Shown: in pieces, positions 1 to 6,881 of the stretch
How the letters are laid out: the number at the start of each line of letters is the position of its first letter
How positions within the stretch are numbered: position 1 is the first letter of the stretch
From: Opitutaceae bacterium
Lineage (GTDB): Bacteria; Verrucomicrobiota; Verrucomicrobiia; Opitutales; Opitutaceae
DNA: 12,723 nucleotides
Reading direction: 5' to 3'
Assembly (NCBI GenBank): GCA_031254955.1
Contig: JAIRTK010000497.1
Coordinates: 1 to 12,723 of the forward strand
Translations under genes and position numbers: made by a program
Notes under the pieces: generated by a model
Seen by the model: the letters and a program-made list of their open reading frames with translations, nothing else
What the model was told of the DNA's origin: nothing
Database searches by the model: none

Positions 1-1
1 G

Positions 2-646
2 ACCGTCCCGACAGCCCCGCCCATCCCGCTCGCTCAGTCCGCCCCATCCGCTCCCTCCGCCTCGCCCTCACCCGTCCGGCCCTCCCAGCTCATCTCGCCC
101 GCTCCATCCGTTCCATCCGCCTCGCCATCACCGTCCGGCCTCTCCGCCCCGCCCATCCCGTCCGCTCCGCCCTTCCCGCCCTCCCAGCCCGATCCGTCCA
201 CTCTGTCCTCCTCGCCCCCCTTCGCCCCGCCCCTGCCCGCACTGGCCTCCACATCCGCTCCGTTCGCCCCGACCGCGAAGCTCACGGGATTGCGCGTGGC
301 CGTGGTGTCGCAATTCGACGGCGTGCGCCGCGAGCTTGTGCGCGAAATCGCGGCATGCGGCGCGGAGGCATTTCCCGCCGCGCCGGAACAACTGGCCGGG
401 GCAGGCTGGGATCTCGCCGTGGTGGATTGCGACACCGGAAAATGCGACGAATGGATTCGCCTTCCCGCCGGGGCGGAGGCCAACACGCCGCGCATGTTGG
501 GCCTGGTATGCCTGAGCGCGACGCGGGAAGCCTGGCAGGCGCTGCGCCCCGCGTTTCGCATGTTGATGAACAAGCCCGTGCATCACCGCTCGCTGGTCGG
601 CCAGCTCGCGCGCCTCGCGAGGGAAAACGCGCCGCGCCCCGCGTAG
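2..646 (+). CDS. C-terminal part of a protein with Pro/Ser/Ala-rich linker and degenerate receiver (REC-like) domain, 5' truncated
   Basis: The frame is open from the window edge with no stop, so the start lies outside; a TTG at 290 is available but unlikely to be the start. About 95 residues of linker made almost only of Pro, Ser and Ala come first, followed by about 120 residues with the layout of a response-regulator receiver domain: LRVAVVSQFDG (first strand), GWDLAVVDCDTG (third strand with the candidate phospho-acceptor Asp) and FRMLMNKPVHHRSL (the Lys-Pro at the end of the fifth strand). The acidic pair normally found after the first strand is Ser-Gln here, so phosphorylation may be lost. 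A receiver after a long linker at a C terminus is typical of hybrid histidine kinases, which is the likely parent protein (inference). It ends convergently with the PHP gene, with a large inverted repeat between them. Confidence 0.6.
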   Translation, partial: TVPTAPPIPLAQSAPSAPSASPSPVRPSQLISPAPSVPSASPSPSGLSAPPIPSAPPFPPSQPDPSTLSSSPPFAPPLPALASTSAPFAPTAKLTGLRVAVVSQFDGVRRELVREIAACGAEAFPAAPEQLAGAGWDLAVVDCDTGKCDEWIRLPAGAEANTPRMLGLVCLSATREAWQALRPAFRMLMNKPVHHRSLVGQLARLARENAPRPA

Positions 647-992
647 CGGACACCCCGCCGCCCCAAAACCAGCCTGCGGAAACCAACCGCCCTTCGGCAG
701 GAAACCAGCCTTCAAGAGTCAGAATCAAAAGGGAGGCGGAAAGAAAAGGGATGCGAAAGGACGCTCGCGCAAGGAGCGGCGGCGTCCCGCCGCCGGACGC
801 GAGCCACGCGAGCGCCCATCATCTGCGGGCAACGCGAGTGCCCGCCACACACACGGGCCTTCGCGCAGCCCAAGCGCAAGCGGGCGAGGCTTTCGCCTCG
901 TCCGGCGGCGGGACGCCGCCGCTCCTTGCGCGAGCGTCCCAAGGTGGCACGATTTTGAATCGCACCCTCCCGTCCCCTCCCGCACCCTCTCG
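647..992. other. Convergent intergenic region holding repeat element copy 1
   Basis: There is no credible gene here, although several frames stay open because the DNA is GC-rich and palindromic. The gap separates two genes whose 3' ends face each other. It contains the 40-bp-arm inverted repeat described separately and short A-rich flanks: CAGAATCAAAAGGG near 720 and GATTTTGAATCGC near 951. No canonical GC-hairpin plus T-run terminator was found, so the inverted repeat itself may end transcription from both sides (inference). Confidence 0.7.
759..939. repeat. Inverted-repeat element, copy 1 (perfect 40-bp arms)
   Basis: The left arm at 759-798 and right arm at 900-939 are exact reverse complements over 40 bp. 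Each arm contains its own small hairpin, GGCGGC-GTCCC-GCCGCC or its complement. The 101-bp interior begins with GCGAGCCACGCGAGCGCCC, ends with a GAGGC...GCCTC mini-hairpin and is variable in the middle. Two related copies occur at 4364-4521 and 12459-12632. There is no transposase or convincing ORF, so this is a non-autonomous structured repeat. Confidence 0.9.
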
Positions 993-2240
993 CTACTCCA
1001 AGGGCACCAGGAGCGGCTTGCCTTTGCCGACCAGCCAGTTTTCCACCGTGGCAATCCCGGCGGGGACGGCGGCGGACGGCGACCCGGTCCCGGCGGTGGC
1101 CAGCGGGCCGAGCTTCACGGTTTCCCCGCCAATCTTGATTGTGGCCGGGATGCTGCTGCGGTTCACGAACGTCAGCCGGCCTCCTTCCTTTTTGATTTCG
1201 ACGCAGGCGTCGAACAGCGGGCGCACGAATCGTTCCTGGCCGAAAATCATCTCGGCGGCCCAGCCGACGGTGCGTTTCGCGAAAAACGCCTCTTTCACCG
1301 CATCGAGCGTTTTTTCCTTGGCAAACACGAGCGTCACCGGGCGGCGCGGGTTGCGCAGGCCGTAGTTGCGGCTTTCGGGCAGGTGGATGTCGCTGTTGGC
1401 GAAGGCGGCGAGGTTTCTGTCGGAGCACCATTTGGCGACGACGGGGTAGAATTGTTTTCCGTTAAACGCCTCGATGCCGTCCATGTAGCCGCGTCGATAA
1501 ATCTCCTCGTGGATTTCGGTGAATGTCGTGGGCGCGCCTTTCTTGATGCCGCCGCTTTTCGGGGCCTCCCAGCCGGGATGGTTCCAGAGGAGGAAGGCGC
1601 CTTGGCGTTTGGCCTCGGCGAACATTTCCCAATAGTCGTCCTGCACGGCGGCGATTTTGTTCACGTCCTGCACGAACAGCGCGTTGAAGTGCCCCGGCGG
1701 CATGGTTTTTTTCGTGATTTCGGTGCCGTGGATGATGAGCAGTTCGCTTTTGTTTTTCGCGGCCTTCTTGTTGGCGGCGGCCTGTTTTTGCGCGATTTCC
1801 ACGGAGAGGTTGTAGTTTTCGGAGTCCTTTTGGCGCAGCATCGGCTCGCCGGGGTTGCCGCGATTGAGGCGCGGGCGGTATTCGATGTGGTCGGTGATGG
1901 CGATCACGTCGAGGCCGTTTTCCTCGGCCTCATGCACGCGCTCGGTCGGCCAGACCCAGCCGTCGGAAAACAGCGTGTGGATGTGGAAGTCGCCCTTGAG
2001 CACGCGCAATTCGCCGGCGTCCGGCAGCGTGACATTCGGGACGGTGATGACGCGCTTCGGCGGGATGTCGCTGATTTCCTTGGACAGGTGCACCGTGTAA
2101 CTGATGTCCGGGTCTTCGGCGGCGGCGTGCGCGTGGCCGTGGGGGCCGTCGTGCGCGAGGACGCGCGGCGCCATCGCCAGCAGCGCGGCGGCAAGTATTA
2201 AAATACCCGCCTGTTTTATAGATTCTCCTTGCAGGGTCAT
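993..2240 (-). CDS. Secreted PHP-domain metal-dependent phosphoesterase-like protein
   Basis: This 415-residue protein has a signal peptide (residues 1-29; hydrophobic run GILILAAALLAMA, cleavage after VLA), so it is exported to the periplasm or beyond. The mature N terminus is His-rich (HDGPHGHAHAA). The PHP fold follows with its metal ligands visible: FHIHTLFSD (His86, His88, Asp93), AITDH (His118), HGTEI (Glu174), WNHPGW (His221) and NSDIH (Asp284, His286). Residues after about 330 form a smaller beta-rich tail. PHP proteins hydrolyse phosphoesters with a di- or trinuclear metal centre; the substrate cannot be told from sequence, and exported members are less studied than the polymerase and histidinol-phosphatase types. 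The ATG is supported by an AAGGA Shine-Dalgarno 6 nt upstream and by the signal peptide beginning right there. It diverges from the 2606 gene. Confidence 0.85.
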   Translation of the reverse strand: MTLQGESIKQAGILILAAALLAMAPRVLAHDGPHGHAHAAAEDPDISYTVHLSKEISDIPPKRVITVPNVTLPDAGELRVLKGDFHIHTLFSDGWVWPTERVHEAEENGLDVIAITDHIEYRPRLNRGNPGEPMLRQKDSENYNLSVEIAQKQAAANKKAAKNKSELLIIHGTEITKKTMPPGHFNALFVQDVNKIAAVQDDYWEMFAEAKRQGAFLLWNHPGWEAPKSGGIKKGAPTTFTEIHEEIYRRGYMDGIEAFNGKQFYPVVAKWCSDRNLAAFANSDIHLPESRNYGLRNPRRPVTLVFAKEKTLDAVKEAFFAKRTVGWAAEMIFGQERFVRPLFDACVEIKKEGGRLTFVNRSSIPATIKIGGETVKLGPLATAGTGSPSAAVPAGIATVENWLVGKGKPLLVPLE

Positions 2241-2605
2241 AAGGGGTCCTTGTTTTGAGGGCTGAACGCGAGAGTGCGTCCCGCAACGCAGCAGAACACG
2301 GCGTGTTAATCAATAAAGATGCCGCGGCGTCCCGTCCGAAAAATAAAATAATTATTTGTCGTTTGAGAATGCCGCCCCGCGCGGAACGGAGCTTGCGATT
2401 CGGGGCTTGCGATTCACCACGGAGCCTCCTCCCGCCAGCCCACACACACGGTGCCACGGTGCGGCGGCGCGACGGCACGGCGGGCCTCCGCGCGGAAAAC
2501 GGAGGAGCGTCGAAAAACGCCGCCCCCTGCCCTCCCGGCCTTCCTCTTGCGGGCTGCCGTTTCAAAGGATTGCATCCGCCGCCGTTTCCGCGTTTTTCTC
2601 GCGTC
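2241..2605. promoter_or_regulatory. Divergent intergenic region with AT-rich palindromic patch
   Basis: This gap must hold the promoters of two divergent genes. It contains a conspicuous AT-rich island at 2341-2357 in otherwise GC-rich DNA, including the perfect 12-bp palindrome AAATAATTATTT (2346-2357). A direct repeat GCTTGCGATTC occurs at 2391-2401 and 2405-2415 (period 14). An AT-rich stretch TTAATCAATAAAGAT also lies near 2305. I could not assign confident -35/-10 pairs. The + strand frame stays open back to 2255, but that extension reads like translated non-coding DNA. Confidence 0.4.
2247..2251 (-). promoter_or_regulatory. Shine-Dalgarno AAGGA for the PHP gene
   Basis: On the minus strand AAGGA is followed by CCCCTT and then ATG. 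It is the only clear Shine-Dalgarno I see ahead of a start in this window, and it fixes the start of the PHP gene. Confidence 0.65.
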
Positions 2606-4186
2606 ATGGGATTTTTCGACCGTTTCAAAAAAACCGCCCGCCCGCAATCGCAGCCCGCCCCGACGCCCGCGCAGCCGCCCGCCGCTCCAGCCGACGCCGC
2701 CACTCCCTCCGGCGCTGGCGCCGACGGCTCCCCGTCCGACCCGCTCCAGCCGGGTTCGTCCGCCACGCTCGTGCAACCGCCGCCCGAGATCGCCGCCGCC
2801 ATCAGCGCCACTGGCGCCACCGCCGCCTCTGCCGCCACGCCAGAGGCCACGCCCGCCGCCACGCCCACCGCCGCCACACCCGCCATGTCCGAGGAGCTTT
2901 CCAACGCCTCCGTCAAGACCCTGCTCCTCGCCGCCTGCGAAAAACTCCGGACCCGCGACCTCCCCGGCGCGCTCGCCATCTACGAAACCCTCCTGCGCGA
3001 CGCCGGCGACCGCGCCGACGTGCTCGTCACGCTCTCCGCCGACCTCGGCACCCACGGCTACATCGAGCAAATCGTCGAACTCGTCGCCCCGCGCTACGAC
3101 GCCGAACGCCACGGCCCCGCCACCGGCATCAACCTCCTCCAAGCCTATCTCGCCGCGCGCAACACCACCGCCGCCCAACACCTGCTCGACATCCTCTTCG
3201 CCCTCGACCGCCCCGAACTTGAAGAGCGCCTCCACGGATTTTCCAACGCCCTCGCCGAACTCATCGAAGCCGAAAAAAGCGGCGCCCTCGCCCCGCCCCC
3301 GTCCGCCGCCCGCCCGGACGGCGCCCCCGCCGCCGCGCCCGCGCAAAAAACCATCCACCTCGCCTCCATCAGCCGGCCCATCTGGTCCTACGGCCTCGAA
3401 GCCGTCCCCTCCGCGCTGCCCCCGCCGAAAGAAGGCCGCCTGCGCCGCGTCGCCTTCTGCCAACTCTCGCAGCTCGGCGTCACCGACCCGATGGAACGCG
3501 CCGCCAAGCCCGAGGACGCCCTCGCCCGCCTCACCCGCGGACTCCCGCTCTGGTTTGCCGAGACCTTTTATTTCGCGCCGCACTACGCCCCGCTCGCCGT
3601 CGTCGCGCTCCTGGACAACACCAGCTACGCCGTTTTCCCCATCGAGTGGACGACCGACAACCTCCGCCAACTCGTCTCCACGAGCGGCGATCCCATCGAC
3701 TACGTTTTCACCGGGGCGCTCCGCGACATCGACGACGACTGCGAACTCACCCTGCGCGTGTGGGAGGTGAAAAAATTCCGCGAACGCAAACAATTCACCG
3801 CGCGCTGGACGCCCGCGACCATCGACACCGCGCTCGCCGACCTGCACGCGACCGTCTGCCGCTTCATGGAGTGGAAACCCTGTCCCGGCGGCCCCGCCTA
3901 CGCCCGCCCGTCCGCGCCCGCCGCGTGGTGCGACACGCTCGGCGCGTCGCTCTCCTGGTTTCTCGCCGACAAGCAGGCCCTGCCCGCCGGCTGGCTCGCG
4001 GAGCCTGCCGCGACCGCCGCCGCCCTCGCCGCGCGCGCCGCGTCCGGCGAGCGGGAATCGCTCGCCTGGCTCACCTTCCGCGACCGCGCGGCCCGTATCG
4101 GATTATCGGATACGCTCCCGCCCGCCGCGCCCGCCCTCGCCGCCACGCCGCTCGTCGAGGCGGCGAAACAATCCCTCGGCGGATAG
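2606..4186 (+). CDS. Protein with Pro/Ala/Thr-rich linker and helical (TPR-like) repeats, function unknown
   Basis: I do not recognise a characterised family. The 526-residue product starts MGFFDRFKK, a common start for cytosolic bacterial proteins. Next comes a low-complexity Pro/Ala/Thr linker (about 11-95), then helices resembling tetratricopeptide repeats (about 96-225; AACEKLRTRDLPGALAIYET is the best unit). A second Pro/Ala linker (about 228-248) leads into a mixed alpha/beta region (about 275-430). There, YVFTGALRDIDDDCELTLRVWEV looks like a strand pair seen in proteins with TolB-N-like or FlgO-like folds, which is a weak resemblance. There is no signal peptide or membrane segment. The frame is open upstream to 2255, but I prefer ATG 2606 because what lies before it is promoter-region DNA. 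An internal ATG at 2885 (MSEELSN, right after the linker) is a possible alternative. No Shine-Dalgarno is visible at either. Confidence 0.7.
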   Translation: MGFFDRFKKTARPQSQPAPTPAQPPAAPADAATPSGAGADGSPSDPLQPGSSATLVQPPPEIAAAISATGATAASAATPEATPAATPTAATPAMSEELSNASVKTLLLAACEKLRTRDLPGALAIYETLLRDAGDRADVLVTLSADLGTHGYIEQIVELVAPRYDAERHGPATGINLLQAYLAARNTTAAQHLLDILFALDRPELEERLHGFSNALAELIEAEKSGALAPPPSAARPDGAPAAAPAQKTIHLASISRPIWSYGLEAVPSALPPPKEGRLRRVAFCQLSQLGVTDPMERAAKPEDALARLTRGLPLWFAETFYFAPHYAPLAVVALLDNTSYAVFPIEWTTDNLRQLVSTSGDPIDYVFTGALRDIDDDCELTLRVWEVKKFRERKQFTARWTPATIDTALADLHATVCRFMEWKPCPGGPAYARPSAPAAWCDTLGASLSWFLADKQALPAGWLAEPAATAAALAARAASGERESLAWLTFRDRAARIGLSDTLPPAAPALAATPLVEAAKQSLGG

Positions 4187-4310
4187 CGAAAAGCCGCCCC
4201 CCGCCGTTTGAGCCGCCGTCACCCGCCGAAATGCCCGTGCCGCCTTTCAAGCCGGCGGGCGCGGCGGAAACGGGAGGGACGCAGGAAGGGGCGATTCAAA
4301 GTGGAGTCCC

Positions 4311-4344
4311 TACGGCCTCGAAGCCGTCTCCTCCGCGCCGCCAG
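4311..4344 (+). repeat. Short near-duplicate of 3388-3421 of the upstream gene
   Basis: The stretch begins at about 4310 with CCTACGGCCTCGAAGCCGTC, identical to the coding sequence starting at about 3387, and continues with only two substitutions over the next 14 bases. The shared piece includes a small hairpin (ACGGC-CTCGAA-GCCGT on one strand). It may be a short local duplication or a tiny dispersed repeat; chance in GC-rich DNA is possible but less likely at this length. Ends are accurate to about one base. Confidence 0.5.
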
Positions 4345-4363
4345 AATCCAAAGCGATGAGGAA

Positions 4364-4521
4364 GGACGCTCGCGCAAGGAGCGGCGGCGGCCCGCCGCCG
4401 GACGAGGCAAAGCCTCGCCCGTTTGCGAGGGGCTGCGCGAATGCCCGCATGGAAACGCGAACGGGCGCTCGCGTGGCTCGCGTCCGGCGGCGGGACGCCG
4501 CCGCTCCTTGCGCAAGCGTCT
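4364..4521. repeat. Inverted-repeat element, copy 2
   Basis: The left arm at 4364-4403 and right arm at 4482-4521 match the arms of copy 1 with a few substitutions (CCC for TCC in the left mini-hairpin loop, GCAAGCG for GCGAGCG on the right). The interior is the reverse complement of the copy 1 arrangement: it starts with GAGGCAAAGCCTC and ends with GGGCGCTCGCGTGGCTCGC. The middle is about 20 bp shorter than in copy 1. Confidence 0.88.
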
Positions 4522-4578
4522 TGGGGGCGGCTCGACTTTGAATCGCACCCGGTGCGCGGCGCGGACGCGCGCGGGGCG

Positions 4579-5529
4579 TCATGGGATGCGCAGTTGCATG
4601 CCGACGCGCAGGTCGGTCTTGCTGCGCAAGACGTCGCGGTTGGCGTCGAAGATCGCCTCGACCCGCGCGTTGGAGGCGGTGCCGTAATACTGGCGGGCGA
4701 TATTATACAGGCTGTCCCCCGCGCGCACGGTGTGGGTGCGCGCGGACGCCGGGAGGAGGCGCGGTTGCACGGGTGTTGGTTGTGGCCGCTGTTGTTGCGT
4801 CAGTTGCTGCTGCTGTTGTTGTTGTTGAAATTGCGCGTAGGTGGTCGCGGTCGCGCCGGTCTGGGGCGCGGGAGTGAAGGTGCCGGCGTGGGAGGGCGGG
4901 ACGGGCGTGGGCGCGGGTTGGGCGGGCGTCGAAGGGGCGGGCGTCGCCAAGGGATAAATCTCGTCCGTGGCCGGCGTCGGGGCGGCTTGCATGATGATGC
5001 GTCCGCCGCCGCCGCCGGGCGCGACCAGGCCGGCGGCGGACCGGGCGGAGGTGAGCGCGGCCTGGAGTTGCTCGTTTTCGCGCTGGAGCCGCTGGAGCGC
5101 GTCGGCGTAGTCGGCGGGCGCGAGCGGGCGGGCGTCGAGCGGGCGGCCCGGCAGTGTGCGCGCGTATTCGCGCATCGACGCCTCGAGGCGCTGGCGCACG
5201 AGGTCGGACTGGGGCGAGTCGGGCTTCAGTTTGCGGTATTGGCGGAAGTGGTAGATGGCGGCGATGGGGTCGTTGATGTGCTGCTGGCAGATCAGGCCGA
5301 TTTCGAGGTGCGATTCGGCGGCGTTGTTGAGGCCGCGTTTTTCCAAAACCTTGGTGAACTCGGCCAGCGCCTCCTGGTTGCGGCCCTGGCGCAGCAGTTC
5401 CTTGCCGCGGCGGTAGGCCGGCTCGTCCACCTCGACGGCGGCCGGCGGCGAATCCCGGCGCTCGCATCCCGCCGCGAAGAGCAGCGCCGCAAGGGCCAGC
5501 AGGACGAGGGTTGAAAAACGGCTTTGCAT
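4579..5529 (-). CDS. Outer-envelope lipoprotein with TPR-like, coiled-coil and C-terminal LysM domains
   Basis: The 316-residue product begins with a lipoprotein signal peptide ending LLFAAGC (acylated Cys22), so it should be membrane-tethered in the periplasm. Residues 36-125 form TPR-like helices (EALAEFTKVLEKRGLNNAA...AIYHFRQYRKLKPDSP), resembling the YbgF/CpoB style of envelope proteins. Residues about 140-166 are a short coiled coil (ALQRLQRENEQLQAAL). A long Pro/Ala/Thr linker includes a Gln run (235-242). Residues 265-316 are a LysM domain (HTVRAGDSLYNIARQYYG...LRVGMQLRIP), which binds peptidoglycan glycan chains. A role linking outer membrane and cell wall is inferred. It diverges from kdsD across only 76 bp, which must hold both promoters. 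No Shine-Dalgarno precedes the ATG, but the lipobox fixes the start. Confidence 0.88.
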   Translation of the reverse strand: MQSRFSTLVLLALAALLFAAGCERRDSPPAAVEVDEPAYRRGKELLRQGRNQEALAEFTKVLEKRGLNNAAESHLEIGLICQQHINDPIAAIYHFRQYRKLKPDSPQSDLVRQRLEASMREYARTLPGRPLDARPLAPADYADALQRLQRENEQLQAALTSARSAAGLVAPGGGGGRIIMQAAPTPATDEIYPLATPAPSTPAQPAPTPVPPSHAGTFTPAPQTGATATTYAQFQQQQQQQQLTQQQRPQPTPVQPRLLPASARTHTVRAGDSLYNIARQYYGTASNARVEAIFDANRDVLRSKTDLRVGMQLRIP

Positions 5530-5605
5530 CGGTTCGGGAGAGAATTAAGAAAAAAGCTCCGCCTACTTTCGCAAGCCTGCCATCGACTGACGACTTTATT
5601 TTCAA

Positions 5606-6595
5606 ATGTCTCTCACCACCAAAACCGCCCTGGCCCGCGCGCGCGCCTGCATCCAGATCGAGATGGACGCGCTCGCCGAGACCGCCCGCGCCCTCGACCG
5701 GTCCTTCGCCGAAACCGCCCGCGCGGTCGAGGCTTCCGCCGCCGCCGGCGCCAAGCTCATTTTCTCCGGCATCGGCAAATCCGCCCACATCGCGCAAAAG
5801 CTCGCGGGCACCTTCAACAGCACCGGCGTCCCCTCCTGTTTTCTCGACGCCGTCCACGCGCTCCACGGCGACCTCGGGCTTTGCGCCGAGGGCGACCACG
5901 CCATCCTCGCGAGCAACAGCGGCCAGTCCGAGGAGGTGCTCCGGCTCGTGCCCGTGCTCAAGCGTTTCGGCGTGAAAATCACCGCGCTCACGAGCGCGCC
6001 GGATTCCGACCTCGCGCGCCACGCCGACCACCTGCTGCTCTACCGCGTGCCGCGCGAGGCGTGCCCGCTCGCGCTCGCGCCGACCGCCAGCACGACCGCC
6101 GCGCTCGCGCTCGGCGACGCGCTGGCGATGGTGCTGCTCCAGAGCCGCGGCGTCACGCGCGAGGACTTTGCGCGCTACCATCCTGCCGGCAACCTCGGGC
6201 GCCTGCTCTTGCTGAAGGTGCGCGACATCATGCGCACCGGCGACCGCCTGCCGGTGATGCGCGACACTGGTTCGCTCCAGGACGCGATTCTGGCCATGAC
6301 CGCTGCGAAGTCCGGCAGCATCGCGCTCACGCACCCGCGCACGGGCAGGCTCACCGGCATCCTCACCGACGGCGATTTCCGCCGCAGCGCGCTCACCGGG
6401 CCGGGGTTTTTGGAAAAACCCGTCTCAACCTTCATGACCCGCGCGCCGAAAATCATCAACGAGGACGCGCTCGGCGTGGAGGCGGTGCGCATGTTCGAGG
6501 CCCACAAGATCGACGACCTCATCGTGGTGGACCGCGCCGGCCACCCGGTCGGCCTCGTGGACGGCCAGGACCTGCCGAAGTTGAAAGTGGTCTGA
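5606..6595 (+). CDS. kdsD: Arabinose-5-phosphate isomerase (KdsD/KpsF/GutQ family)
   Basis: It converts D-ribulose 5-phosphate to D-arabinose 5-phosphate, the first committed precursor of Kdo for lipopolysaccharide, in the cytosol. The 329 residues comprise an N-terminal SIS sugar-isomerase domain (about 35-190) and two CBS domains (about 205-329), the usual length and order. Residues that align with the active site known in the E. coli enzyme are all present: Lys58 (SGIGKS), His87 (HGDLG), Glu110 (SNSGQSEE), Glu151 (PREACPLALAPT) and His192 (YHPAGNLGR). KdsD, KpsF and GutQ cannot be separated by sequence alone; with no capsule or sorbitol genes nearby, the housekeeping Kdo role is the best guess. 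The ATG follows an A/T-rich leader without Shine-Dalgarno. Confidence 0.95.
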   Translation: MSLTTKTALARARACIQIEMDALAETARALDRSFAETARAVEASAAAGAKLIFSGIGKSAHIAQKLAGTFNSTGVPSCFLDAVHALHGDLGLCAEGDHAILASNSGQSEEVLRLVPVLKRFGVKITALTSAPDSDLARHADHLLLYRVPREACPLALAPTASTTAALALGDALAMVLLQSRGVTREDFARYHPAGNLGRLLLLKVRDIMRTGDRLPVMRDTGSLQDAILAMTAAKSGSIALTHPRTGRLTGILTDGDFRRSALTGPGFLEKPVSTFMTRAPKIINEDALGVEAVRMFEAHKIDDLIVVDRAGHPVGLVDGQDLPKLKVV

Positions 6596-6630
6596 AACGC
6601 CGCCGCCGTCTGGTTCTGGCGCGCGGTAAT

Positions 6631-6711
6631 GGCGAAACCGCCCTGCCGGCCAAGGCCGGGTTTTTCGTAGCGCAGGTTTCCAAACCTGCCCGACGGCGCT
6701 CCGCGCCGCCC
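6631..6711 (+). repeat. 81-bp direct repeat, copy A
   Basis: This copy is identical to 6800-6880 except at one position (CCAAA versus CCCAA). It begins GGCGAAACCGCCCTGCCGGC and ends GGCGCTCCGCGCCGCCC. It carries a CCGGC/GCCGG hairpin with a T run, then CGTAGCGCAG leading into the hairpin GCAGGTTT-CC-AAACCTGC. Confidence 0.93.
6646..6665 (+). terminator. Candidate intrinsic terminator after kdsD
   Basis: CCGGC-CAAG-GCCGG is followed by G and five T residues, beginning 51 nt after the kdsD stop. The stem is short (5 bp) and the same hairpin recurs in the second 81-bp copy, so it may belong to the repeat and act as a terminator only by location. Confidence 0.4.
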
Positions 6712-6718
6712 AAGCCAA

Positions 6719-6742
6719 GCAGACTTGGAAGTCTGCGCTACG
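6719..6742 (-). repeat. Inverted GTAGCGCAG hairpin repeat
   Basis: On the minus strand this reads CGTAGCGCAG leading into GCAGACTT-CC-AAGTCTGC, the same layout as the hairpin in the 81-bp copies. Relative to copy A two adjacent stem pairs have changed on both sides (GT/AC to AC/GT), so the 8-bp stem is kept. Confidence 0.85.
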
Positions 6743-6799
6743 TCAGGCCTGTGCCTGCATCAGAGCGGCGGTTGTCAGGTTCCTCGCCTCGCCCGGAAC

Positions 6800-6880
6800 G
6801 GCGAAACCGCCCTGCCGGCCAAGGCCGGGTTTTTCGTAGCGCAGGTTTCCCAACCTGCCCGACGGCGCTCCGCGCCGCCC
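6800..6880 (+). repeat. 81-bp direct repeat, copy B
   Basis: This is the second copy of the 6631-6711 repeat, with one difference in 81 bp. Here the change falls at the tip of the hairpin, giving GCAGGTT-TCCC-AACCTGC. The near-identity suggests recent duplication or gene conversion. Confidence 0.93.
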
Positions 6881-6881
6881 G

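Larger units (their letters stand above)
4187..4578. other. Convergent intergenic region holding repeat element copy 2
   Basis: No gene is credible here. From left to right it holds the end motif GCGATTCAAAGTGGAGTCCC (4291-4310), a 34-bp stretch that nearly duplicates part of the upstream gene, the CAGAATCCAAAG motif, the inverted-repeat element, and GACTTTGAATCG near 4534. It lies between the 3' ends of the 2606 gene and the lipoprotein gene. Confidence 0.7.

Noticed and set aside
34..573. Minus-strand Gly/Glu/Asp-rich frame at the left edge
   Set aside because: It is the shadow of the repetitive linker-coding DNA; the + frame has recognisable receiver-domain pattern.
759..939. Insertion sequence or composite transposon
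   Set aside because: The interior is only about 100 bp and has no transposase; at most it is a non-autonomous element.
712..1431. Open frames across repeat element copy 1 (and similar ones across copies 2 and 3)
   Set aside because: GC-rich palindromic DNA lacks stops in many frames; products are Arg/Ala/Gly-rich, differ between copies and overlap real gene ends.
2255..2605. N-terminal extension of the 2606 gene
   Set aside because: The extension has no protein-like composition, covers the divergent promoter gap and lies ahead of a natural MGFFDRFKK start.
4781..4835. CAG/CAA run in the lipoprotein gene as a regulatory microsatellite
   Set aside because: Codons are mixed and the run simply encodes a Gln stretch in a flexible linker before LysM.
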